Source of the DNA: JBCFBK01 sp038562555
Lineage (GTDB): Bacteria > Bacteroidota > Bacteroidia > Bacteroidales > Prolixibacteraceae
Direction of reading: 5' to 3'
DNA length: 46,674 bases
Assembly: GCA_038562555.1 (NCBI GenBank)
Contig: JBCFBK010000048.1
Location: forward strand, 1-46,674
The notes under the pieces were generated by a model. The model saw only the letters and a program-made list of their open reading frames with translations. It did not search any database and had not been told where the DNA came from. The translations under genes were made by a program, and so were the position numbers. This document shows positions 1 to 9,566 of the stretch, in pieces. The first letter of the stretch is position 1; each line of letters starts with the position of its first letter.

Positions 1-450
1 GTGCGGTTCCGGAAAAGTGTTGGCCGTTACCAGGGGTGACCCTCCGAGTCCGGGTAACTTGCCGCCCGTTGTCGAGTTGAAATTTTCACTGAACCTGAAA
101 TTACAGGAAAGATACAATTCGTCGAAATCGGCCGACAGCCGGGCATCCAGGTCAAAGCCGGCGCCGCGCCTGTTGGCAGGATGCGTAATTTTTAAAACTT
201 TAGTCGGTTTTCCGTCGATCTGGCTTTCTTCAATACTGCCTGAATTGTGATCGTAGTTGGTAATCACATCAAAATCTTCCCTGATTTCAGCATTCGTATA
301 AGGTCCGGGTATTTCGTTTTCGAAGTCCCAGGTATGGTAAATTTTGAATTTCAGCGCCTCCGGCTGAGGTGTTACCTCTTCTTTCTTTTCGCAGGCGATT
401 AACAGCAGCGGTATGGAAAAAAAAAGGGAAAACGAATATGTCAGTTTCAT
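1..450 (-). CDS. Lipoprotein with polysaccharide lyase 14-like motif (partial, C-terminus outside window)
   Basis: The first 150 codons are inside the window and the reading frame is still open at base 1. The protein begins with a lipoprotein signal (LLLIAC, Cys20), so it is probably anchored in a membrane and exposed to the periplasm or cell surface. After a short linker comes a domain with WDFE near residue 41 and GGKLPGLGG at residues 129-137. I associate that glycine-rich motif with the PL14-like beta-jelly-roll lyases that cleave uronic-acid polysaccharides such as alginate or glucuronan. The catalytic residues would lie beyond the edge, so activity cannot be judged. It starts 16 nt after the alpha/beta-hydrolase gene and is probably in the same transcript. 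The start is the ATG just before the signal peptide. The lipoprotein call is firm; the lyase family is tentative. Confidence 0.6.
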   Translation of the reverse strand, partial: MKLTYSFSLFFSIPLLLIACEKKEEVTPQPEALKFKIYHTWDFENEIPGPYTNAEIREDFDVITNYDHNSGSIEESQIDGKPTKVLKITHPANRRGAGFDLDARLSADFDELYLSCNFRFSENFNSTTGGKLPGLGGSPLVTANTFPEPH

Positions 451-466
451 AATCATCTTGTTGATT

Positions 467-1681
467 TTAGTCTTTCTTTTCAGTAAGCAGGTAGTCGGAG
501 GAGAATTCCCTTCCGGTTTCATCTTTAAAATGCAGGTAGACAGCCACTGCTTTCTCCGGGATTGCCGCGCTTACCATTTTGCCGTGGAGGCTACCGGTGA
601 CTTCCGTCCGGACCCAGACATCGTTGCCTTCGACGCGGACCGATTTATGCATCCAGTCGGGCTCACACGTGTATACGATCCAAACATTTACTATTTCCCG
701 GTCGCATCTCACCTTTGCTTCGATCCGGTTCCCTTTTATCCGGCACGACGGCACCTCGGGCCAGGATTCGTTCCCTTTTAAAAAGCTATCGGCAAAGCGG
801 TGGATATCTTCCGTTTTCCAGGGTAGTTCATAGCCGTGTCCATAATTATCTTCAATGCGGGCGTAATTTTTCCCTCCCGCCATTTTTCTCGACGACTGAT
901 GGCTGTCGAGCGGGAAAAAATGGTCGGTGTTGTTGTTGATCCACAAAATAGGGAGCTTTGCTTTGGGCAGGAAATTGTCGGGATCGAGCTGGTTACAGTA
1001 TGTTTCGCTGAAGATGCGCCCCTCCCGCTTCCAGACGGAGTTTTTGTACAATTCCCCGCAGCCGTAAACAATGACGGCGGCCGAGAGTCGCTTATCGAGC
1101 CCCACCACCTGGGAACTATGAAATCCTCCCCAGGAAATGCCCATAATCCCGATTTTTTCCCGATCAACCTCCACTCTTGTTTCCAGAAAAGAGACCGCCC
1201 TGATAATGGCTGCCGCCGCATGATAAAACCAGGAATCGGTCGCCTCGTTTTCTCCGACATCAAAATTCTGGTCGTCACGGGGTAAACCGATCAATTGTCC
1301 CTGATCGTCTTTTCCGTTAAGGCTCATCGCGATGGCGGCGTAACCGTAGCCGGCCCACTGTTGAGTCCATTTCGGGTAAGCCTTTCCTCCGCCTCCGTGT
1401 ACCAGTACCATGGCCGGTAGTTTTCCGGTGTAGTTAACCGGAACCGAATAGCAGGCATAGACACGTGTGGGCCGGCCCTTGTAAGGGGCATTTTCGTACA
1501 GGAAGGTATAGTCGGGGCCGATACTGTCGATCCAGCTTACTTTCGGGACCGAGAAAAGCTCCGGATGGCCGGCCCACGGATTGGAGCTTTTTACCTTCGA
1601 TCCGGCGTGTGTTTGCCCGCAGAGGGTTAATGAGAAGAAGACAACTATGAATATGATGAAGTTTAGATTTTGCTTTTCCAT
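467..1681 (-). CDS. Secreted alpha/beta-hydrolase, acetylxylan-esterase/dienelactone-hydrolase-like
   Basis: A 404-residue protein with an N-terminal signal peptide ending near THAG (residue 27). It has the alpha/beta-hydrolase landmarks: oxyanion segment HGGGG (95-99), nucleophile elbow GISWGG with Ser183, a probable acid in NNNTDHF (Asp253) and the catalytic His in NYGHGYE (His282). About 100 residues after the His may form a small C-terminal beta domain. Proteins of this type near polysaccharide loci usually remove acetyl or other ester groups from sugars so that lyases or glycosidases can act; that is inference here. It lies downstream of the PUL 1 terminator and 16 nt before the PL14-like gene. 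An esterase plus lyase pair on the same substrate would make sense. I found no good promoter in the 254 nt upstream. Confidence 0.8.
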   Translation of the reverse strand: MEKQNLNFIIFIVVFFSLTLCGQTHAGSKVKSSNPWAGHPELFSVPKVSWIDSIGPDYTFLYENAPYKGRPTRVYACYSVPVNYTGKLPAMVLVHGGGGKAYPKWTQQWAGYGYAAIAMSLNGKDDQGQLIGLPRDDQNFDVGENEATDSWFYHAAAAIIRAVSFLETRVEVDREKIGIMGISWGGFHSSQVVGLDKRLSAAVIVYGCGELYKNSVWKREGRIFSETYCNQLDPDNFLPKAKLPILWINNNTDHFFPLDSHQSSRKMAGGKNYARIEDNYGHGYELPWKTEDIHRFADSFLKGNESWPEVPSCRIKGNRIEAKVRCDREIVNVWIVYTCEPDWMHKSVRVEGNDVWVRTEVTGSLHGKMVSAAIPEKAVAVYLHFKDETGREFSSDYLLTEKKD

Positions 1682-1935
1682 GTGTCGGTTTTTCTATCTG
1701 TTTCGAATTTGGTTCCGCTTCCGGAACGGAATCCGGTACATGCTATATAAACGGCCATCGCAGCTCGTGTCACCATTGTATGATCATATTTTTTATAGAA
1801 TCGGTAGCGTTAACGAAAGGATTTCGTCGTGTGGCAAAAACAAGGATCCGCTGCACTGCGCAGACAGATCCTTTGGTTTAGTCAGATGTATCAACTTCCA
1901 TCCAATTCCGTTCAGGAACCAGGTTGGAAAAAGGC
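1682..1935. other. Intergenic region between PUL 1 and the esterase gene
   Basis: This 254-nt gap is the longest non-coding stretch in the window. It contains the PUL 1 terminator (1836-1874). It also has an imperfect palindrome at 1713-1731 (TTCCG-c-TTCCGGAAcGGAA), about 32 nt before the esterase start codon. I found no TAnnTTTG -7 box on the minus strand here, so either the esterase promoter is unconventional or the gene depends on read-through. No small ORF was convincing. Confidence 0.5.
1836..1874 (-). terminator. Rho-independent terminator after PUL 1
   Basis: Read on the minus strand, AAGGATC (1867-1873) pairs with GATCCTT (1842-1848). An inner CTGC/GCAG pairing lies in the loop, and a U-rich run (GTTTTTG) follows at 1840-1836. 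It sits about 60 nt after the stop codon of the DUF1735/DUF5627 gene and marks the end of the SusCD-SusCD operon. Confidence 0.75.
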
Positions 1936-2973
1936 TTAAGGTTCAATTTGCGGGACAAATTCCTCGAAGATCACGGCTTTATCGCGGAAGACCAAAGTAT
2001 CCTTGATTTCGTGCGTTTCCGTTCCGACCTGGATTTTATAATCCAGATAAATGGTGTGCCGGGGTTTATCTCCCCATTTTTCTGCATTCTTAACAAATTT
2101 TCCGGTTCCTGTGACCGGGAAGTTTTTGAACCGGTAAGTATTCGAAATGGCAGCGTTTCCGTTTGTGTCGAAAGTCAGTTTCATTTCGAATGAGCCGGGG
2201 CTTCCCCCGGCGGTTCGCCGGATCGAGTTGCTGTAGGTAACGGCATTCAGCCGATTGGTCAGTACGGAAACGACCGGATTGTCTTCCACATGTTTTTGCC
2301 GGTAGGCGATGTTTTCGATGACGTCTCCATCGGCATCTTTGATCACGGATGCACCTCTTAACAGGTATTTGCCGTGATACTCATTCACGTACTTGATCCC
2401 GAACAAGGTAAAGTTTTTCGGTGCTACACTCCAATCGGCAGCTACTCTCGGGTCCGGATTTTCCCTGCTTGTCTTTCCCTGCAGGACGGAGTCCGTTTCG
2501 GAACTCAGAATCCTTAGGGGAATCACGTAATTTGTTCCGATGGCGAGCGTATCTTCAAAGAATGCGGGAGTTAGTTGTACTTCGACAGTCCCGAAGATTT
2601 CTCCTTTGGGGATAATCAGTTCAGTAGTATTGCTCAATGTATAGTAGGCTTGCGGGAGAGCTTTGATTGGTTCTTTACTTACCGAATGATAGACATTATT
2701 GACCAGTGAGTTGTCAACGGCGATGCCAACTTTGATATCCTGTTTGTTTTCGTATACGCCACCCATGTGGGCGCCGATCAGGAATTTATGTTCGTTGTCG
2801 TTGGTATTATCAAAATAATAATCACCCAGTACCAGCGTCCTTACCGGATATTGGTAAGGGAAATAGGTGGTGGTATAGTCAAAGTCGGGAAAACTCCAGT
2901 CTTCATTCTGACAGGAGAATAAACCGGCAAAAAAGAGGATGATTAAGCCAAATAAAACAATTTTTTTCTTCAT
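1936..2973 (-). CDS. DUF1735/DUF5627-type PUL lipoprotein (SusE/SusF position)
   Basis: A 345-residue lipoprotein with signal MKKKIVLFG through GLFSC (Cys21). The N-terminal half has the repeat-like pattern of DUF1735, seen in surface glycan-binding proteins of PULs. The C-terminal half, from the NPDPRVAADW segment on, looks like DUF5627: strand-rich, with KYVNEYHGKYLLRG and ending in a DTLVFRDKAVIFEEF segment. The likely role is surface capture of the glycan for the SusCD complex encoded just upstream; no catalytic motif is visible. A longer frame opens with a TTG at 3000 and would overlap the SusD stop. I prefer the ATG at 2973 because it places the lipoprotein signal at the N-terminus and removes the overlap. 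It is the last gene of the PUL 1 operon before the terminator. Confidence 0.75.
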   Translation of the reverse strand: MKKKIVLFGLIILFFAGLFSCQNEDWSFPDFDYTTTYFPYQYPVRTLVLGDYYFDNTNDNEHKFLIGAHMGGVYENKQDIKVGIAVDNSLVNNVYHSVSKEPIKALPQAYYTLSNTTELIIPKGEIFGTVEVQLTPAFFEDTLAIGTNYVIPLRILSSETDSVLQGKTSRENPDPRVAADWSVAPKNFTLFGIKYVNEYHGKYLLRGASVIKDADGDVIENIAYRQKHVEDNPVVSVLTNRLNAVTYSNSIRRTAGGSPGSFEMKLTFDTNGNAAISNTYRFKNFPVTGTGKFVKNAEKWGDKPRHTIYLDYKIQVGTETHEIKDTLVFRDKAVIFEEFVPQIEP

Positions 2974-2993
2974 ACCATATTTTTTAAATAATT

Positions 2994-4715
2994 CTACCAA
3001 CCTTTATTTTGGATCAATCCGTCATATTTGAGTATCTCTTCGTTCGGGATCGGGCAATAAGCGCCGTGAGCCGGATAAACGCGTTCTTCCACGTCGATCG
3101 TCGTAAAAACTGTCCCATCTATTGATACGCCTTTTGCTTTTTCGTCCAGGGTTAGCTGCCATCGTCTTAAATCCCAGAAGCGGGCTCCTTCGAAGCAAAG
3201 TTCCAGTCTGCGTTCATTCCTGATTAGTTCGCGTACCGACTCTTTATCAGTAAGCGATGCCAGGTATTTGTCCGGCTGCGTAATGCCGGCACGTTTGCGG
3301 ATTGCCTGGATAATGGTTCGGGCCGTAAACCCGTAACCATTCGGGTCTCCTTCGGGTCCCCAGGCCTCATTGGCAGCTTCTGCATAATTAAGATAAAGCT
3401 CTGTGAAGCGCACGTGAGTGAAAAAATGACGGGCAGTGGTTTTGGTTGCAGGATCCATGTTGACATTCACCCGAAGCCATTTCAGCAGATAGTATCCGGT
3501 TCTGGTTGAAAAATCGGGAACTTTATTCAGTCCGTCGGAGGTCGGACTGTTCACACCGGTGTTGATGATTGTACTGCGCAGTGAAGCGCCGTTACACAGG
3601 ATGAAATAAGCCAGCCGGGGATCTCTGTTGGCATAAGGAGACGACGGATTGAACCCGCTTGTTGAAGCGGAAATGGGATAGCCGTTCTTCATCGGGAAGG
3701 CGTTTACCAGGTTCTGCGACGGATTGATCCTGCCCTCTCCGAAGAGTGACGGCGGATAGTTTTGTGATTCGAGTGTGTTGTTGGTAACAAAGTCGTTTCT
3801 CCAAAGGATGTCTTTGTTGGTAATGTCCGTATCGGCATCATAGATCCTCAGGTCGGTCGATAAGCCACTGATACCGCCCTGCTCAGCCAGAAGTGCGCCG
3901 GTGAGCGTTGCCGCTCCGGCATATTTGGCCTCGTTAAAGGTACCGTTATTGAAGGCAGGGCTGGCAACATGAAGGGCGATTTTTGCCTTCAGCGCTTTTG
4001 CAATTTTGCCATTGATCCGGTTGGCGTTCTGTGTACCGTTCACCTTGTTGTGAGCCAGCGATTCTTCGTCCGTGCCGGTCTTATTTTCCCAGTTTTCCGG
4101 TAACAGAACGATAGCCGCATCAAAATCGGCGTAGATCTGGTCGACGCATTCCTGATAAGTATTGCGCGGAAGTTTCCAGTTGTCGTTGATGCTGAGTGGA
4201 GTGGTAACGAGCGGTACGCCCAGCAGATTATTGTCCTGGCCAATACCGCCGTAGCGGACAAGCAGGCGGTAATACAGATAGGCCCGTAAGGCAAGCGCTT
4301 CACCTTTGTGCTTTTTAATGAAAAGCTCATTTCGAAGCGGACTCTGCCAGCTCCACTCGACCGATTCAACAACAGAAAGGAAATAATTCAGGTTGGCGAT
4401 ATCGGTATAGGTATCGGCCCAGATATCCAACGGATTGAACTTGGCCGACCACTCGCCGGTCGCCATGCGGCGATACCGGCTGGAGATGTTATTGGTCACG
4501 GCGTCGTCGGTTGCAACTTCCTCTTCCAGATTATACGACCGGGGCAAAGCCAGGTAACCGTTGAGGAGAATCCCTTCAGCAAAAGCAGGATCTTTCAGTA
4601 CCCGGTCTTCCGTATACTGGTTGTCATCTCCCGGTTCAGTGAAGGTCTCGCAGGAACTGATGATTGAGCCCAGGAAAAGGAATGGCAATAATATCTTCAA
4701 TGAATTGATCTTCAT
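2994..4715 (-). CDS. susD: SusD/RagB family nutrient-binding lipoprotein (PUL 1, second pair)
   Basis: A 573-residue SusD-like protein with a lipoprotein signal (SIISSC, Cys22). It should sit on the cell surface as the lid of the SusC pore encoded 18 nt upstream. Family hallmarks are visible: the N-terminal TPR-like region with KGEALALRAYLYYRL and GGIGQDNNLLGVPLV, then the C-terminal SusD segment with the LYLNYAEAANEA motif, IRKRAGI and NERRLELCFEGARFWDLRRW. The substrate cannot be read from sequence. The gene is third to last in the PUL 1 operon and ends at the DUF1735/DUF5627 gene with almost no gap. Confidence 0.95.
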   Translation of the reverse strand: MKINSLKILLPFLFLGSIISSCETFTEPGDDNQYTEDRVLKDPAFAEGILLNGYLALPRSYNLEEEVATDDAVTNNISSRYRRMATGEWSAKFNPLDIWADTYTDIANLNYFLSVVESVEWSWQSPLRNELFIKKHKGEALALRAYLYYRLLVRYGGIGQDNNLLGVPLVTTPLSINDNWKLPRNTYQECVDQIYADFDAAIVLLPENWENKTGTDEESLAHNKVNGTQNANRINGKIAKALKAKIALHVASPAFNNGTFNEAKYAGAATLTGALLAEQGGISGLSTDLRIYDADTDITNKDILWRNDFVTNNTLESQNYPPSLFGEGRINPSQNLVNAFPMKNGYPISASTSGFNPSSPYANRDPRLAYFILCNGASLRSTIINTGVNSPTSDGLNKVPDFSTRTGYYLLKWLRVNVNMDPATKTTARHFFTHVRFTELYLNYAEAANEAWGPEGDPNGYGFTARTIIQAIRKRAGITQPDKYLASLTDKESVRELIRNERRLELCFEGARFWDLRRWQLTLDEKAKGVSIDGTVFTTIDVEERVYPAHGAYCPIPNEEILKYDGLIQNKGW

Positions 4716-4732
4716 CTTCGTATTTTTATTAG

Positions 4733-7700
4733 TTAAAACATAATTCTGAGACCCACAGCATAATTACGGTATGCTGGTTCGCTGGTCCTGATCTGCCGTT
4801 TGGTGGCATCTTTTGAAAGTCTCGCCAGGTTCTCACCTTTGATGTACAAAATCAGGTCTTTGGTTGCAATTCTGTAGGCCAGTCTTTTCGGCAGATTCAG
4901 GCTTAACTGAACCCGGTCGAGCGAAAAATAATCATCGCGGTACATCCAGAATGTGGAATAACGGAAGTTATTCGGGCTGGCTTTTGATGAAAGTCGCGGA
5001 TAAGTGGCTGTCGCCGCCGTTTCGGGTTTCCACCGGTTCAGCACTTCTTCTGAATACTTATCATTTCCTGCGATCCAGAAATAAGCACCGTCGTAGAAAT
5101 TGTCTGAGCCGCTTCTTCCGTTTCCTATGGCAAACAAGCTCAAGCCTTTATATTTCATCGTCAGAGACAGCCCGTACGATATCCTGAGATCAGATTTATT
5201 TCCGATCTGGATTTCATCGTCGGTATTGATTTTCCCATCGTTGTTTTGGTCCCTGTACTTGATATCGCCAGGTCTGACTTCCCCGAATTCCTGGACCGCA
5301 TGGCCGCTGATATCCGCGTCATCGACAAAGAAACCGAGCGCTTCCAGTCCAAAGAGGGCATCCCGTGCTTTGCCCTGGCGGTACTGGTACGCGTTACTCC
5401 AGATTTCATCGACTTTGATCTTTTCTGAATTTGAAAGCAGCACATTGGCGCCCAGATCAAAGGAGAACTGTCCGATTTGTTCTGTCCAGTTCAGTCCCAG
5501 TTCAGCGCCTTTGTAATCGATGATCCCGTAATTTTCGTACGGATAGGAATTACCGATGTACGGCGCATAGATGCCACGGCGGACAAGAAGTCCGGAGTTG
5601 CGGTTATAGAAAACACCCGCATCCAGCCAGAGCGAACGATTTAAGAAGCAGCCTTCCAGCCCGATATTTACGTTTTTCATTTTTTCAAACGTCAGGTCAG
5701 GATTACCGGAGCGGGAGATGTCGGTTTGCGGGATGGAGCGTTGTCCGTCGAACCAGGAGTAATTGGAACCTGAAATGAAAGTGCTTTCATACAACCTGTA
5801 ATCATCGCCGGTAAATTCGTAATTGATGATGCCGGCCGACGCTTTCAGCTTCAGGTAATTTACCAGGCCCTTTTCTTTTGCGTTATCGGAGATCGCCCAT
5901 GCCAGTCCGAGTGTAGGAGATAATTCGCCTCTTCTCCCTTTTTCCAGTTTAAATCCGTTGACATAGGCGCTGCTGAAGTCGACAAAGAGCCTTTTCCTGA
6001 AATCATAATTCAAACGCAGTCCCAGGTGGGAGTTTTTTTCATTGATGATCACTGCCGATTGCGTCAGGTTATCAAAATAGGCGAGAAAAGTTCCGCTGAA
6101 GGAATGGTCCTTCCCAAAAGAGCGCGCGTAATCGAGTGCGGCATAGGTGCCAAAACTCCTGGTAAAGCCGCCATCATCCAGATTCTGTACCCCTGTATTC
6201 AGATCGGTTCCAATCTTTTTCAGCGAAGAAATGGAGTCAACACCGTTGTGGTATGTCCAGGTTGGCTGGTAAATGGCATAGGTGTTTTCAACCGATTCGA
6301 AGTAAGTGTTGTAAATGTTTGTACTCAACAGGGTTTTAAGCTGAAGTCCTTTGGCAATTGCCCTGAGGTCGATGTCGATCCCCATATTTACCCGTGCAGT
6401 ACGGCGCATGGTTTGGGTATATCCGCCAAGGAACATATTCCCGTATGCATTATCGGTATACTGCGATGTTCCCCCGAGAATATAGCCTCCCCGGATGAGT
6501 TTGGATGTAGCCAGATCTCCCCCGGCAGGCCATTCGGCATCATGCTTAATCAGCGAAGCCGGAAGCAGGGGCGAATAGTAATTCGGGTGAAGTGTTGCCG
6601 CATTCCCCCAAAAATTTCCATTCGGACGCTTGTTGCCTTCCACAACAACCAATGCATTGACATGGCTTTTAATGTAATCGTTGATTTTCAGGTTGACGTT
6701 GCAGCGAACGTTGAATCGGTCGTCCGAGGCATCACGGCCTGTTCCGAGCGCATACAGCGATCCGGAATGCATCCACCCGACCGAGGTAAAATACTGGGTG
6801 GCATCATTACCCCCTGAAAATTCAGTGGCCAGCCGGGTGAAGGGTTTATAATCGCGAAGGTATTCGCTTGAGTAATAATCGACTGAAGGATACCGGTACG
6901 GATTTGTTCCGGCCGCGTAATGAGCGATCGTCGTATCTGCCCAGGCAGCAGGCAGCCCGTCATTTGCAAGCGCTTCGTTATACAGATTCATGTAGTCGGC
7001 CGATCCCAGGTATTTTGGAAGTACGATCGGTTTTGAAATGCCTTGTTCAACAGAAACATTGATCCGGCGTTTGTAAGCCTGTCCCCGTTTTGTGGTTACA
7101 ATCACCACACCGTTACGCGCCTGTGTACCCCAAAGCACAGCCGCATTAGCGTCTTTCAGTACAGTGATCTGTTCAACCTCTTCCAGGTTGATATCAGACG
7201 GATCCCGCGGGAAACCGTCTACGATAAACAAGGCTGAACCGATACCCCGGATGTTGCTCCCTCCCAGTAACCCGGGAATGCGCGAGCCGAGGGCATTATA
7301 GAAATATTGGGCGTTATCATATCCGTTGATGTCTTTGATGTTGACATAACTGACCGAATTCACCAGTTCTTTCTTTGATACCTGTCCGAATGCAATATTA
7401 ACCCGGTGATCTTCATCCATCAGAAAGCGTTGTTTCATGAGGGTGATCGGGCCTGCTTCGGGTCCGACGATCAGAGTTGTATCCTTAAATCCTTTTGCTT
7501 CGATCAGCAGGGAAGAAGAAGCAGGAACTTCGATCGCGAATTTTCCTTCTTTACCGGAAAAAGCTTCGACTGTACCTTCATATCCCGTAATAAGTGCGTT
7601 GGGTATGGGCTTGTTGTTTTCATCCACAACAACCGATTCTATTTTAATCCGTTTTGGCTGTTGCATTTCCTGTCCGGATGCAGTTCCCAGGGCGAAACCG

Positions 7701-7744
7701 AGGAAAAGCAGGATTGTAAGAAATGACGTATTTATTTTGTTCAT
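4733..7744 (-). CDS. susC: SusC/RagA TonB-linked outer-membrane transporter, short form without STN domain (PUL 1, second pair)
   Basis: A 1003-residue SusC-like porin. After a signal peptide ending near ASGQ it has a carboxypeptidase-regulatory-like domain (about residues 33-105). A TonB plug domain follows, with the family signatures FIVDGFPRD and VLKDANAAVLWGTQARNGVVIVTTKRG-like residues (about 170-220). A long beta-barrel ends in Phe (RIMF). Unlike the other two SusC proteins here it has no STN domain ahead of the plug, so it should not signal to a FecR anti-sigma factor. It lies 27 nt after the first SusD and 18 nt before its own SusD. It therefore seems to be a second uptake pair controlled by the sensor SusC upstream. 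The substrate is unknown. Confidence 0.94.
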   Translation of the reverse strand: MNKINTSFLTILLFLGFALGTASGQEMQQPKRIKIESVVVDENNKPIPNALITGYEGTVEAFSGKEGKFAIEVPASSSLLIEAKGFKDTTLIVGPEAGPITLMKQRFLMDEDHRVNIAFGQVSKKELVNSVSYVNIKDINGYDNAQYFYNALGSRIPGLLGGSNIRGIGSALFIVDGFPRDPSDINLEEVEQITVLKDANAAVLWGTQARNGVVIVTTKRGQAYKRRINVSVEQGISKPIVLPKYLGSADYMNLYNEALANDGLPAAWADTTIAHYAAGTNPYRYPSVDYYSSEYLRDYKPFTRLATEFSGGNDATQYFTSVGWMHSGSLYALGTGRDASDDRFNVRCNVNLKINDYIKSHVNALVVVEGNKRPNGNFWGNAATLHPNYYSPLLPASLIKHDAEWPAGGDLATSKLIRGGYILGGTSQYTDNAYGNMFLGGYTQTMRRTARVNMGIDIDLRAIAKGLQLKTLLSTNIYNTYFESVENTYAIYQPTWTYHNGVDSISSLKKIGTDLNTGVQNLDDGGFTRSFGTYAALDYARSFGKDHSFSGTFLAYFDNLTQSAVIINEKNSHLGLRLNYDFRKRLFVDFSSAYVNGFKLEKGRRGELSPTLGLAWAISDNAKEKGLVNYLKLKASAGIINYEFTGDDYRLYESTFISGSNYSWFDGQRSIPQTDISRSGNPDLTFEKMKNVNIGLEGCFLNRSLWLDAGVFYNRNSGLLVRRGIYAPYIGNSYPYENYGIIDYKGAELGLNWTEQIGQFSFDLGANVLLSNSEKIKVDEIWSNAYQYRQGKARDALFGLEALGFFVDDADISGHAVQEFGEVRPGDIKYRDQNNDGKINTDDEIQIGNKSDLRISYGLSLTMKYKGLSLFAIGNGRSGSDNFYDGAYFWIAGNDKYSEEVLNRWKPETAATATYPRLSSKASPNNFRYSTFWMYRDDYFSLDRVQLSLNLPKRLAYRIATKDLILYIKGENLARLSKDATKRQIRTSEPAYRNYAVGLRIMF

Positions 7745-7771
7745 AGTTTGCTTTTCGTTAAAGTAAATCCC

Positions 7772-9556
7772 TTACCAACCCGGATTTTGCTCGAATTCCG
7801 GATACATGTTGACCTGTGCCACTTCGAAAGGAAGCCAGTAATGTTTTTCATCGTGAACCGTAGTGATATCCAGCACCTTTTTAAAGTAGGTGTGCTGCTT
7901 GTCAAATTCGAGATGGTATTTTTCCCTGTATTTTAGCAGGTGAGCGATGTGCCAGCGGCGAAGATCGTTCCAGCGATGTCCTTCGAAAGCGAGTTCAACG
8001 GCACGTTCCTGTCTGACAATTTCCCGGAAGTCAGCTTTATCCCCGAGATAGCGGGCATCGACATCGGGAACTCCCGCCCGGGTGCGGACAATGTTCAGCG
8101 CCGCGGCTGCCGTAATTCCGCCGGGAACGCTTCCCGTCGGGCCATAGGCCTCATTCACCGCCTCTGCATAGTTCAAATAGACTTCTGCCAGCCTTAAGTG
8201 AGGACATTCTTTATACCAGTAGTTACTCCATCCGTTATCGTATTTGTTACAGGTAACATGATGAAACTTTTGATAGGCGAAAGAGACGATCAGGCTTTTG
8301 ACATTTGTATGCCGGCCACCGACATAAAACTGGGCATAGGTATCGGCATTGTTCGTGTTCATGATGAGCCGGTCGCCATCCTTTGTAATGTTGTAGTAAA
8401 AACGCGGATCGCGGTTAACCCAGGGATTTGCCGGATCGAATCCCGACCCTGCGGCGTCGATAGGCAGACCGTTGGCCATACCAAAGTTCTCTACGTAATT
8501 AGCTGTCACCGATGCGAAGTTGGAAGGTCCGCCAACATTGGGGTGAATGCTTTCTCCCAGGTTATACCGTTTTTGCGTGTAAATCGGATTGGAGAAAATA
8601 ACTTCCTTGTTGGCAATCGGCATAAAGGTTCCTCTCAGGCTGTAGAAGATGTCGGCATATTTTTCCCAGTTCTCCAGCCCGTGATATCCCTGGTTCGCTA
8701 GTTTGATCACTTCATAAAAAGCTTCTGCAGCCTGTTTGCACAATTCGGGATTGTAGGAATCGTAGTTTCCTGTTTCAACACCGTTTGCCAGCGGGCTCGC
8801 GGCATATAGCAGGTTCATTCCAAGATAGCCGTAAGCAGCGCCTTTTGTGACCCGGCCGGCATTGCTTCCCAGAGTTGCCTGGCCCACTGCGGTTTCGTCC
8901 CACGATGCAGGGAGCAATTGCGCTGCTTTTTTCAGATCTTCAGTGATCCGGTTGGCGGTTTCCAGGTAAGACAAACGGGGTTCCCGGAGAACGTCGGTTG
9001 AGGCATAAACCGTATCGATGTAGGGAATGCCTCCCCAGGCGCGCAGAATTTCAAAATGAAAATAGGCCCTCAGAAAGCGGCATTGTCCTTCAAGGATGTC
9101 GCGCTCTTCCTGCGTCCCTACCAACCGGTCCAGGTTATCCAGTCCCAGGTTACAACTGCGGATGCCGTACCAGCCATTATGCCAGTATCCCTTCCGTTTA
9201 TTGGTATTATCGATCTTATAGTCTCCGCCAACATAGCCTGTGTAAGGGCTGCTTTTGTGCAACCAGGCCGTCGTGGCTCCTTTTTCCCAGTAATAACAGA
9301 TCCCGTCGCCGTTCGAATTCCGGACGTCGTCACCGAAATTCCATCCTGCAGTGGCATCTTTTGCGATGGTAATATCCACGATATTCTGGTAAATACCCTC
9401 GACAAACCCCTGATAGGAGTTAAATTTGCTGAAAACGTCGTCGTCACTGATGTTGACTTCGGGCGCTTTGTCCAGGTAGTCCACACAGGAAATACACAGG
9501 AGGATCATAAATGAACCGACTCCCGGCAGCTTGAATATATTTTTCATTTTCTTCAT
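7772..9556 (-). CDS. susD: SusD/RagB family nutrient-binding lipoprotein (PUL 1, first pair)
   Basis: A 594-residue SusD-like protein with a lipoprotein signal (LLCISC, Cys24). It has CRFLRAYFHFEILRAWGGIPYID in the N-terminal TPR-like part. The C-terminal SusD domain shows LRLAEVYLNYAEAVNEAYG, VRTRAGV and QERAVELAFEGHRWNDLRRWH. The protein ends with FEQNPGW, the typical SusD tail. It pairs with the STN-type SusC encoded 10 nt upstream. Identity to the other SusDs in the window looks low outside the core motifs, so the tandem pairs are probably not a very recent duplication. Confidence 0.95.
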   Translation of the reverse strand: MKKMKNIFKLPGVGSFMILLCISCVDYLDKAPEVNISDDDVFSKFNSYQGFVEGIYQNIVDITIAKDATAGWNFGDDVRNSNGDGICYYWEKGATTAWLHKSSPYTGYVGGDYKIDNTNKRKGYWHNGWYGIRSCNLGLDNLDRLVGTQEERDILEGQCRFLRAYFHFEILRAWGGIPYIDTVYASTDVLREPRLSYLETANRITEDLKKAAQLLPASWDETAVGQATLGSNAGRVTKGAAYGYLGMNLLYAASPLANGVETGNYDSYNPELCKQAAEAFYEVIKLANQGYHGLENWEKYADIFYSLRGTFMPIANKEVIFSNPIYTQKRYNLGESIHPNVGGPSNFASVTANYVENFGMANGLPIDAAGSGFDPANPWVNRDPRFYYNITKDGDRLIMNTNNADTYAQFYVGGRHTNVKSLIVSFAYQKFHHVTCNKYDNGWSNYWYKECPHLRLAEVYLNYAEAVNEAYGPTGSVPGGITAAAALNIVRTRAGVPDVDARYLGDKADFREIVRQERAVELAFEGHRWNDLRRWHIAHLLKYREKYHLEFDKQHTYFKKVLDITTVHDEKHYWLPFEVAQVNMYPEFEQNPGW

Positions 9557-9566
9557 ATTTAAACTG

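Noticed and set aside
778..1278. 166-codon minus-strand frame inside the esterase gene
   Set aside because: It is an out-of-frame shadow with Arg/Ser-rich low-information sequence; the overlapping frame carries the catalytic triad.
413..1650. Open frames on the plus strand opposite the esterase gene
   Set aside because: They are antisense to a well-supported alpha/beta-hydrolase gene, have no family motifs and no promoter; they are shadow frames.
6026..6817. 263-codon plus-strand frame antisense to the short SusC gene
   Set aside because: Despite its length the sequence shows no domain, signal peptide or start region; the opposite strand is a clear TonB-dependent transporter.
2994..9556. 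Recent duplication of the two SusCD pairs in PUL 1
   Set aside because: The two SusDs and the two SusCs share only family core motifs and differ in length and domain content, so a very recent duplication is unlikely.
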